Notes under the pieces: model-generated
Told to the model about the DNA's origin: nothing
Seen by the model: the letters and a program-made list of their open reading frames with translations, nothing else
The model's database searches: none
Source of the DNA: CBDFGK01 sp965247075
GTDB lineage: Bacteria; Pseudomonadota; Gammaproteobacteria; Pseudomonadales; Halieaceae
NCBI GenBank assembly: GCA_965247075.1
Contig: CBDFGK010000003.1
Coordinates: 248,001-312,000, forward strand
Direction of reading: 5' to 3'
DNA length: 64,000 nucleotides
Shown: piece after piece, positions 35,057-43,700 of the stretch
Numbering within the stretch: the stretch's first letter is position 1
How the letters are laid out: every line of letters starts with the position of its first letter
Made by a program: the position numbers and the translations under genes

Positions 35057-36151
35057 CAAGTCGTCGACCATTCAGGTTGGCGACTTGCCAGTTCTCTGCT
35101 TACTCGATAATTTTTGCTACCACGCCGGCACCCACGGTACGGCCACCCTCGCGGATAGCAAAACGCAGGCCGTCTTCCATGGCAATCGGCGCAATCAGCG
35201 TCGCAACCATCTGCACGTTGTCACCCGGCATTACCATCTCAACACCTTCAGGCAACTCACAAGCGCCGGTCACGTCAGTCGTACGGAAGTAAAACTGCGG
35301 ACGGTAGCCCTTGAAAAACGGCGTGTGACGGCCACCTTCGTCTTTGGACAGAATGTAAACCTCTGCCTCAAACCTGGTGTGCGGCTTAACACTACCGGGC
35401 TTCGCCAGTACCTGGCCACGCTCTACCTCTTCACGCTTGGTACCACGCAGCAGAACACCTACGTTCTCACCGGCGCGACCCTCGTCAAGCAGCTTGCGGA
35501 ACATCTCAACACCCGTACAGGTCGTGGTCTGGGTTTCCTTGATACCGATGATCTCGATCTCTTCACCCACCTTGACGACACCGCGCTCAACACGACCGGT
35601 TACCACCGTACCGCGACCTGAGATTGAGAACACGTCCTCAACCGGCATCAGGAACGGCTGGTCAATGGCACGCTCCGGCTCTGGGATGTAACCGTCCAGC
35701 GTCTCCAGCAGCTTCTTCACGGCGGTAGTACCCAACTCGTGGTCATCCTTGCCTTCCAACGCCATCAGCGCGCTGCCACAGATGATCGGTGTGTCGTCTC
35801 CCGGGAAGTCGTAGGTGTCGAGCAACTCACGCAGCTCCATCTCAACCAACTCTTTCATCTCTTCGTATTCTTCAGAATCCGCACCGCCGCAATCTTCAGC
35901 CAGCAGATCGGCCTTGTTCAGGAATACCACGATGTAGGGTACGCCAACCTGACGGGACAGCAGGATGTGCTCACGGGTCTGCGGCATGGGGCCGTCAGTC
36001 GCGCCACATACCACAATAGCGCCGTCCATCTGCGCTGCACCAGTGATCATGTTCTTGACATAGTCAGCGTGTCCGGGACAGTCAACGTGTGCATAGTGAC
36101 GAGCAGGCGTCTCGTACTCCACGTGAGAGGTCGCGATGGTAATACCACGCT
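35045..36151 (-). repeat. 1.1-kb tuf duplicate, broken copy
   Basis: This block matches 52879-53985 with about seven base differences in 1107 bp. It includes the 3' flank with the inverted repeat GGCAAGTCG...CGACTTGCC. The match ends at 36151, 9 bp from the fusA stop. Confidence 0.93.
35100..36150 (-). pseudogene. tuf: EF-Tu gene with deleted 5' end
   Basis: The coding sequence is that of EF-Tu but begins at RGITIATSHVE, so about the first 59 codons are gone, including the start codon and the P-loop GHVDHGKT that binds the GTP phosphates. Only weak internal starts exist (GTG at 36122, 340 residues). The remaining protein is identical to the intact copy at 52934-54157, with about six silent differences. 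The missing part is replaced by the fusA stop codon 9 bp away, so one deletion removed the fusA-tuf spacer and the tuf start. It cannot encode a working GTPase. Near-identity suggests a recent event or continuing gene conversion. Confidence 0.92.
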
Positions 36152-36160
36152 TATATAAAA

Positions 36161-38266
36161 TTAGCTGTTTTTGGAAATGATTTCTTCAGCAATATTGCTG
36201 GGTGCTTGAGCATACTTGCAAAATTCCATGGTATAGGTGGCACGACCCTGGGTGGCACTGCGCAGGTCAGTTGCATAGCCAAACATCTCGGCCAGTGGCA
36301 CTTCGGCAGTAACAACTTTGCCCATGGGGTTTTCGTCCATTGCGCCGATCAAACCGCGACGACGGTTGAGGTCACCGACTACATCTCCCATGTTAACCTC
36401 AGGAGTTACCACTTCTACCGCCATAATTGGCTCCAGCAATACGGTGCCGCCTTCCTGCGACAATTTTTTGGTCGCCATGGAAGCTGCTATTTTGAACGCC
36501 ATTTCGCTGGAGTCCACATCGTGGAAAGAACCATCGCACAAGGTTGCCTTCAGACCCACCAGAGGGTATCCGGCCAGCACACCGTTTTTCATCTGCTCTT
36601 CAATACCCTTCTGAACCGCGGGAATGTATTCACGCGGCACGGCACCACCAACGATCTCATTGACGAACTCCAGGCCTTCAGCATCACTATCTTCAGCGGG
36701 CTCAAACTTGATCCAGACGTGACCATACTGTCCGCGACCGCCTGACTGACGTACAAACTTGCCCTCGATGTCGGAGGTATTGCGGATTGCTTCACGGTAG
36801 GCCACCTGGGGCTTACCAATATTGGCTTCAACACCAAACTCACGACGCATACGCTCAACCAGAATATCCAGGTGCAATTCACCCATTCCAGAGATAATCG
36901 TCTGGCCGGTTTCTTCGTCAGTCTTAACCCGGAAAGAGGGGTCTTCCTGCGTCAACTTACCCAGCGCAACACCCATTTTTTCCTGGTCCGGCCTGGACCT
37001 GGGCTCTACCGCAACCGAGATTACCGGCTCGGGGAACTCCATTCTCTCCAGGACGATGGGCTTGTTGATATCACACAGGGTATCGCCCGTGGTGACATCC
37101 TTGAGGCCTACGCCGGCAGCGATATCGCCGGCCAGTACTGCCTTGATTTCCTCGCGGCTGTTGGCATGCATTTGTACCATTCGGCCTATGCGCTCTTTCT
37201 TTTCCTTGACCGAGTTGTACACGGCTGTGCCGCTTTCCAGCTGGCCGGAGTAAACCCGGAAGAAGGTCAGCGTACCCACAAATGGATCGGTGGCTATTTT
37301 GAAGGCCAGCGCCGCAAAAGGCGCATCATCATTGGCTTCACGCACTGCCGGGGTATCGTCAGCGTCCAGCAGGGTACCTTCGATCGCCTTCACTTCCGTC
37401 GGCGATGGCAGGTACTGGATAACCGCGTCCAGCATGGCCTGAACACCCTTGTTCTTGAAGGCAGAGCCGCCCAGAACAGGAATGATTTCGCTGGCCAGCG
37501 TGCGCTTTCGGATACCGTCGATAATCTCTTCTTCGGTCAGCTCTTCGCCTTCCAAGTACTTCTCCATGTACTCTTCGGTGGCTTCGGCTGCGGCTTCGAT
37601 CATGAATTCACGCATTTGCGCAACTTGATCAAGCATATCCGCAGGCACGTCGGCATACTCGAAAGTCATGCCTTGATCTTCTTTATTCCAGAGGATGGCC
37701 TTGTTCTTAACCAGATCGACAACGCCTTTGAACTCTTCTTCCGCGCCGATGGTCATCTGCATAGGTATGGGGTTAGCACCCAGGCGATCCTTCAACTGGT
37801 CTATAACCATTTTGAAGTCAGCACCGGCGCGGTCCATCTTGTTGACGAAAACCAGGCGCGGAACTTCGTACTTGTTGGCCTGACGCCAAACTGTTTCAGT
37901 CTGGGGCTGCACACCGGAAGTGCCACACAATACCACCACGGCTCCATCGAGTACGCGCAGAGAACGCTCTACTTCGATCGTGAAATCCACGTGCCCAGGC
38001 GTATCAATAATATTGATGCGGTGCTCGTCGAATTGCGCATCCATGCCGTTCCAGAAACAGGTGGTAGCAGCCGAGGTGATAGTAATACCACGCTCCTGCT
38101 CCTGCTCCATCCAGTCCATGGTAGCAGCACCATCGTGAACCTCACCAATCTTGTGTGAAAGACCCGTATAAAAAAGTACACGCTCGGTGGTCGTGGTCTT
38201 ACCCGCATCTACGTGCGCGACGATACCGATATTGCGATACCGGTTAATAGCGGTCTTACGTGCCAC
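36161..38266 (-). CDS. fusA: Elongation factor G
   Basis: EF-G is the GTPase that drives translocation and, with RRF, ribosome recycling. The 701-residue protein has G1 AHVDAGKTTTTERVLFYTG, the switch segment MEQEQERGITITSAATTCFW, DTPGHVDFTIEVERSLRVLD and NKMDRAGADF, followed by domains II-V to YATDLRSATQGRATYTMEF. It follows rpsG by 31 bp in the str operon. Downstream, the usual tuf partner is truncated almost at its stop. Confidence 0.98.
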   Translation of the reverse strand: MARKTAINRYRNIGIVAHVDAGKTTTTERVLFYTGLSHKIGEVHDGAATMDWMEQEQERGITITSAATTCFWNGMDAQFDEHRINIIDTPGHVDFTIEVERSLRVLDGAVVVLCGTSGVQPQTETVWRQANKYEVPRLVFVNKMDRAGADFKMVIDQLKDRLGANPIPMQMTIGAEEEFKGVVDLVKNKAILWNKEDQGMTFEYADVPADMLDQVAQMREFMIEAAAEATEEYMEKYLEGEELTEEEIIDGIRKRTLASEIIPVLGGSAFKNKGVQAMLDAVIQYLPSPTEVKAIEGTLLDADDTPAVREANDDAPFAALAFKIATDPFVGTLTFFRVYSGQLESGTAVYNSVKEKKERIGRMVQMHANSREEIKAVLAGDIAAGVGLKDVTTGDTLCDINKPIVLERMEFPEPVISVAVEPRSRPDQEKMGVALGKLTQEDPSFRVKTDEETGQTIISGMGELHLDILVERMRREFGVEANIGKPQVAYREAIRNTSDIEGKFVRQSGGRGQYGHVWIKFEPAEDSDAEGLEFVNEIVGGAVPREYIPAVQKGIEEQMKNGVLAGYPLVGLKATLCDGSFHDVDSSEMAFKIAASMATKKLSQEGGTVLLEPIMAVEVVTPEVNMGDVVGDLNRRRGLIGAMDENPMGKVVTAEVPLAEMFGYATDLRSATQGRATYTMEFCKYAQAPSNIAEEIISKNS

Positions 38267-38297
38267 GACGTGTCCCGGTAGAAAATCTACTCAACGA

Positions 38298-38768
38298 TTA
38301 GAAACGGTAGTGCGAGAACGCCTTGTTAGCCTCTGCCATGCGGTGCACGTCTTCACGCTTCTTGACGGCATTTCCCTTACCCTGGGAGGCATCGATAATC
38401 TCGCCCGCCAGACGTTGGCGCATGGATTTTTCACCGCGCTTACGGGAATGCTCCACCAGCCAGCGCATGGCAAGTGCCATACGACGTGAGGGACGCACTT
38501 CCACGGGTACCTGGTAGGTAGCACCGCCGACACGGCGGGATTTAACTTCGACCATAGGGGCAATGTTTTCCAGTGCCTCGTCGAATGCTTCCAGCGGCTC
38601 TTTAGACATACGCTCCTGCACGATGTCTAAAGCACCGTACACAATCGTTTCTGCCACTGATTTTTTACCACTAACCATTACATGGTTCATGAACTTTGCC
38701 AAAGTCACGTTGCCAAATTTGGGATCTGGCAGTACTTCGCGCTTGGCGACTACTCTTCTTCTGGGCAT
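38298..38768 (-). CDS. rpsG: 30S ribosomal protein S7
   Basis: S7 nucleates the 30S head and, in E. coli, represses the str operon. The 156-residue product begins PRRRVVAKREVLPDPKFGNV and contains the KFMNHVMVSGKKSVAETIVY helix region and the EVRPSRRMALAMRWLVEHSR block. It lies 109 bp after rpsL, a gap that in E. coli carries the S7 regulatory site; no match was tested here. Confidence 0.98.
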   Translation of the reverse strand: MPRRRVVAKREVLPDPKFGNVTLAKFMNHVMVSGKKSVAETIVYGALDIVQERMSKEPLEAFDEALENIAPMVEVKSRRVGGATYQVPVEVRPSRRMALAMRWLVEHSRKRGEKSMRQRLAGEIIDASQGKGNAVKKREDVHRMAEANKAFSHYRF

Positions 38769-38877
38769 ATTAGCCTCTCTCTGTCTTCAGGTTGTCCGGA
38801 CACTGACCTGCCACATATGCGGGGGAGCAGGGTTCCGGCCTTACTTTGGTTCCAGCAGCCAGTTAGCTGTAGCAAAC

Positions 38878-39249
38878 CTACTTGGGACGCTTGGTACCAT
38901 ACTTGGAACGACCTTTTTTCCGGTCGGAAACTCCAGAGGTATCCAGGCTGCCACGCACGGTGTGATAACGCACACCCGGTAAGTCTTTTACACGACCGCC
39001 GCGAATCAGAACCACACTGTGCTCCTGCAGGTTGTGACCTTCACCACCGATATACGAAGAAACTTCGAAACCGTTGGTAAGGCGTACCCGGCAGACTTTG
39101 CGCAATGCTGAGTTCGGCTTCTTGGGTGTAGTCGTGTAAACGCGAGTACATACACCACGACGCTGCGGACAGCTTTGCAGTGCGGGTACGTCGCTTTTAG
39201 CAACGTTACGCTTTCTAGGCCTACGAACCAACTGGTTGATCGTTGCCAT
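38878..39249 (-). CDS. rpsL: 30S ribosomal protein S12
   Basis: S12 sits at the decoding centre and controls accuracy and streptomycin response. The 123 residues carry the signature TTPKKPNSALRKVCRVRLTN and RGGRVKDLPGVRYHTVRGSL. The lysines of PKKP and GRVKDLPG are wild type, so no streptomycin-resistance change is seen. It is the first gene of the str operon, with its own promoter upstream. Confidence 0.98.
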   Translation of the reverse strand: MATINQLVRRPRKRNVAKSDVPALQSCPQRRGVCTRVYTTTPKKPNSALRKVCRVRLTNGFEVSSYIGGEGHNLQEHSVVLIRGGRVKDLPGVRYHTVRGSLDTSGVSDRKKGRSKYGTKRPK

Positions 39250-39300
39250 AAAATATAAAACTCCAGTTTGTGTCAGGCCGCAAAACGGCCCCCATATCAG

Positions 39301-39329
39301 GGAGGCGGCATTCTATAGATGCCGCCTCC
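39301..39329. repeat. Perfect 11-bp inverted repeat over str -10 box
   Basis: GGAGGCGGCAT and ATGCCGCCTCC flank TCTATAG. The loop and inner stem hold the TAGAAT -10 box of the str promoter. As RNA it would form a strong hairpin for transcripts arriving from rpoC. Confidence 0.8.
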
Positions 39330-39338
39330 ATGAGTCAA
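39310..39338 (-). promoter_or_regulatory. str operon promoter
   Basis: On the minus strand TTGACT (39333-39338) and TAGAAT (39310-39315) are 17 bp apart, about 60 bp before rpsL. The ISNCY-type element ends 15 bp upstream of the -35 box, leaving the promoter intact. Confidence 0.82.
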
Positions 39339-39353
39339 GCACGGGGTCAGGTC

Positions 39354-40719
39354 CTGTTAGGAACACATAAACTGTCCGCTGTTAGAACACATAATCTGTC
39401 CGGTTTATGCCAGCTCTTGAGGGAGGTGATTTATGAGGCGGACAGAAGTGTTACAGGAGATACGACAGATGAGATTTGAAGAGTCATATGGGGGCTGGAC
39501 CGAGGGTCGTCTGAGCCAGGAGGAAGCGGCGCAGTTGCTGGGTGTGTGTGAGCGCACCTTCCGTCGTTACATCAATCGTTACGAGGAAGAAGGCCTGGAT
39601 GGGTTGATCGACAAGCGCCTGTCTCAGGTATCGCACCGGCGGGCCCCGGTCGATGAGGTTATGCGCATGGTGGATCGGTACCGGAGCCGGCATGATGGCT
39701 GGAGTGTCAAGCACTACTACGCCTGGTATCGGCGCGGCGGCGGTGGGCGTAGCTACAACTGGGTGCGCAAGTCCTTGCAGGCTGCCGGAGCGGTGACGAA
39801 TGCCGCGGGTCGCGGGCAACATCGCAAGCGGCGTGAACGAGCACCGGTGCCGGGCGTATTGCTGCACCAGGATGGTAGCACCCATGCCTGGGTGCCGGGA
39901 CAGAGCTGGGATTTGATAGTCACCATGGATGATGCCAGCAATCGGCATTACTCCATGTTCTTCTGTGACCAGGAAGGCACCCGGAGCAGTTTCCAGGGGG
40001 TACGTGAGGTGATTGAGGCCGAGGGCTTGTTTTGCTCGCTGTATACCGACCGGGGCAGCCATTACTGGCACACGCCGACGGCTGGCGGCAAGGTGGACAA
40101 GGGCAACTCGACGCAGTTTCGGCGCGCCTTGCAGCAACTGGGCATAGAGATGATCGCGGCCTACTCGCCGCAAGCCCGAGGGCGCTCCGAGCGGGCCTTT
40201 CGCACCCACCAGGAGCGCCTGGTCAAGGAACTGGCCGCCGCTGGCATCACCGATATGGCTACTGCCAACGAGTATCTCCGGCAGGTGTATCTGCCCGCTT
40301 TCAACGAAGAGTTTGAGCAACCGCCGCGGGAAGCTGGCTCAGCCTTTATGCCGGTGCCGGAGGGAACGCAGTTGGACAACATTTTCTGCGAACGCTACGA
40401 GCGCCAAGTACGCAAGGACAACTGCATTGAATTCGGGGGACTGACCCTGCAGATACCGGCAGACCGTCACCGTTACCACTACATCAAAGCTAAAGTGAAG
40501 GGGTTACGGCACACCGACGGCGCCTTGTCTTTGTGGCACGGCCCCCGAAAACTGGCCGGTTATGATGCGGCCGGCCAACTCATCCAGACTGACTTACCGG
40601 TGGCTGCCTGATGTCCGCTGCGCCATCAATAACGGGCACCTCAACAAGGTTTCCCGACATCGCCAAAAGCGGACAACTCATGTGTTCTAAAACCGGACAT
40701 TTCTATTTGTTGCTAACAG
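39354..40719 (+). mobile_element. ISNCY/IS1202-type insertion sequence
   Basis: The 1366-bp element has terminal inverted repeats of about 54 bp starting CTGTTAG. Each end contains two copies of an AGAACACAT/CTGTCCG-type subrepeat. It is flanked by the 14-bp direct repeat CACGGGGTCAGGTC (39340-39353 and 40720-40733), taken as the target duplication. It lies 2 bp after the duplicated base next to the rpoC stop, in the rpoC-rpsL spacer, and points against the operon. Confidence 0.87.
39433..40611 (+). CDS. ISNCY-family (IS1202 group) transposase
   Basis: This 392-residue DDE transposase looks complete. It has an N-terminal helix-turn-helix (LSQEEAAQLLGVCERTFRRY), then LLHQDGSTHAWVPG and WDLIVTMDDASNRHYSMFF with catalytic aspartates, SLYTDRGSHYWHTP, and the glutamate region YSPQARGRSERAFRTHQERL. 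The start has a strong GGGAGGTGATTT ribosome binding site 0-12 nt upstream. The C-terminal LWHGPRKLAGYDAAG is typical of ISNCY transposases. The intact frame and clean ends suggest a recent, possibly active element. Confidence 0.92.
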   Translation: MRRTEVLQEIRQMRFEESYGGWTEGRLSQEEAAQLLGVCERTFRRYINRYEEEGLDGLIDKRLSQVSHRRAPVDEVMRMVDRYRSRHDGWSVKHYYAWYRRGGGGRSYNWVRKSLQAAGAVTNAAGRGQHRKRRERAPVPGVLLHQDGSTHAWVPGQSWDLIVTMDDASNRHYSMFFCDQEGTRSSFQGVREVIEAEGLFCSLYTDRGSHYWHTPTAGGKVDKGNSTQFRRALQQLGIEMIAAYSPQARGRSERAFRTHQERLVKELAAAGITDMATANEYLRQVYLPAFNEEFEQPPREAGSAFMPVPEGTQLDNIFCERYERQVRKDNCIEFGGLTLQIPADRHRYHYIKAKVKGLRHTDGALSLWHGPRKLAGYDAAGQLIQTDLPVAA

Positions 40720-40735
40720 CACGGGGTCAGGTCCC

Positions 40736-43700
40736 TTATGAATCGGCCTGCAAAGCCTCTGCCAATGCCGCTTCGATTTCCTGCACGCTCACGGTTCCTT
40801 CAGGCGACACAAGCTCCGCCTCACGCTTGCGCTTGCGCTCTTCGTGATAGGCAAGACCGGTGCCGGCAGGAATCAGGCGCCCTACCACCACGTTCTCCTT
40901 GAGACCGCGCAGACGATCGCGCTTACCGGTAACGGCAGCCTCGGTCAGTACCCGGGTAGTCTCCTGAAAAGAAGCCGCCGATATAAAGCTTTCGGTGGCC
41001 AGCGATGCCTTGGTAATACCAAGTAATTCACGCGTTCCCTGTGCCGCAATCAAACCTTCAGCCAGCAGTCGTTCGTTCTCTTCCAGAAAGGTCGTGTACT
41101 CCACCTGCTCACCCTTGATCAGGCTAGAGTCGCCGGAGCCCGTGATCAGCACCTTGCGCAACATCTGGCGTACAATGACTTCAATGTGCTTGTCATTGAT
41201 TTTCACACCCTGCAAGCGGTATACGTCCTGAATTTCGTTGACGATGTACTCTGCCAGTTGCACGGTGCCTTTCAAACGCAGGATATCGTGGGGGCTGGGC
41301 GGTCCTTCAGACACCACCTCACCCTTCTCAACGGTCTCTCCCTCGAACACGCTCAGGTTGCGCCACTTCGGAATCAAGGCTTCGTAGTGATCGCTACCAT
41401 CCGGCAATGCAGAGCCGTCAGTCGGGGTAATCACCAGCCTGCGCTTGCCCTTGGTCTCCTTGCCGAAGCTGACCGTACCGGAAATTTCGGCCAGGATGGC
41501 CGGCTCTTTCGGCTTACGCGCTTCAAACAGGTCAGCAACCCTGGGCAGACCACCGGTGATATCCCGGGTCTTGGAGCCTTCCTGCGGGATACGGGCGATT
41601 ACATCACCTACACCCACTTGGACACCGTCATCCAGGGATACAATAGAGCCCGCCGGCAAGAAGTAGTGGGCCGGTACATTGGTACCCGCCAGGCACAGTT
41701 CCTCACCCTTGTCGTCAACCAGGCTGATGGCCGGGCGAATATCCTTGCCCGCCGTTGGACGCTCTGCCGGGTCGGTCACAGAAATACTGGAAAGGCCTGT
41801 CAGTTCGTCAGTCTGGCGTTTGATGGTTATGTTCTCGTCCATGCCGGAGAACTTCGCCGTACCTGCCACCTCGGTAATAATTGGGTGGGTGTGCGGATCC
41901 CAGGTTGCCACCACATCACCGGCACTCACTTCAGTATTGTCATGAACCAGAATAGTTGCACCATAGGCCAGCTTGTAGCGCTCGCGCTCACGACCCCTGT
42001 CGTCGATCAGGGCCAGCTCTCCGGAGCGGGAAACCGCCACCAGGTTACCGCTGCTATGTTCGACAAACTTGAGATTGTGCAGGCGAATCGTGCCAGCGGC
42101 TTTCACCTGGATATTATCGACAGCTGTCGCCCGCGATGCCGCACCACCAATGTGGAAGGTACGCATGGTCAGCTGGGTACCCGGCTCACCAATCGACTGG
42201 GCAGCTACAACACCGATCGCTTCACCCATATTGACACGATGGCCTCTGGCCAGGTCGCGACCGTAGCAGGTTGAACAGATGCCGTAGCGGGTTTCACAAG
42301 TAATCGGTGAGCGCACTTCAACTTCATCAATGCTCATTTCTTCCAGGCGTTCGACCCAGCGCTCGTCCAGCATAGTGCCGGCGGTAACGGCAATTTCATC
42401 ATCCGTTCCCGGACGAATCACGTCGCGACCAACGGTACGGCCCAGCACACGATCACCCAGTGACTCAATGATGTCACCACCTTCAATAACGGGCATCATC
42501 AGCAGACCGTGATCTGTTCCACAGTCATCTTCGGTTACCACCAAATCCTGGGCAACATCCACCAGGCGGCGCGTCAGGTAACCGGAGTTAGCCGTTTTCA
42601 ACGCGGTGTCTGCCAGACCCTTGCGAGCGCCGTGCGTAGAGATGAAGTACTGCAGTACGCTCAAGCCTTCACGGAAGTTTGCCGTAATAGGTGTTTCAAT
42701 AATGGAGCCATCCGGCTTGGCCATCAATCCGCGCATACCGGCGAGCTGACGAATCTGTGCGGGGGAGCCCCGTGCACCGGAATCAGCGTACATATAGACC
42801 GAGTTAAAGGAGTCCTGCCCTACCTTGTCACCATCACGGTTAACCACAGTCTCTTTGCTCAAGCCATCCATCATCGACTTGGAGACCAGGTCGTTGGCTC
42901 GAGACCAGATATCGATCACCTTATTGTACTTCTCACCCTGGGTTACCAGGCCGGAGGCGTACTGGTTTTCGATTTCCTTAACTTCAGCTTCGGCAAAACC
43001 AATGATACTGGTCTTCTCATCCGGAATAACAAGGTCATTCACACCAATCGATGAGCCTGAGCGGGTTGAATACTCATAGCCCATGTACATCAGTTGGTCA
43101 GCAAAGATAACCGTCGCCTTCAAACCTACGATCCGGTAGCAGACGTTAAGGACTCGGGATATCGCTTTCTTGTTCATTGGCCGGTTGATCACCTCATAAC
43201 CCAGGCCAGCGGGAACAACTTCCCACAGCAGGGCACGACCAACGGTAGTTTCTTCAATAGAGGTTTTCTCTTCCGTCTCCCCCGCTTCGTTCATCAGGAT
43301 TTGCTGAATGCGAACCTTGATACGCGCCTGCAGGTGAACATGACCGGCAGAGTAGGCCCGGTGTACTTCACTGACATCGGCGAAAATCATACCTTCGCCC
43401 CTGGCGTTGATACGGTCTCGGGTCATGTAGTACAAACCCAACACCACGTCCTGTGAAGGTACGATGATCGGCTCGCCATTGGCGGGAGACAGGATGTTGT
43501 TGGTAGACATCATCAAGGCACGCGCTTCCAGTTGTGCCTCCAGTGTCAGCGGCACGTGTACCGCCATCTGGTCACCGTCAAAGTCAGCGTTGTACGCCGC
43601 ACAAACCAGTGGGTGCAGTTGTATTGCCTTACCTTCAATCAGTACTGGCTCAAAAGCCTGGATACCGAGGCGGTGCAGAGTGGGCGCCCGGTTCAACAAC

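Noticed and set aside
35100..36122. 340-residue EF-Tu as a functional second copy
   Set aside because: It lacks the P-loop and switch I, and has no plausible start or ribosome binding site.
36872..38158. 428-codon open frame opposite fusA
   Set aside because: It is a shadow of the EF-G coding sequence with no independent evidence.
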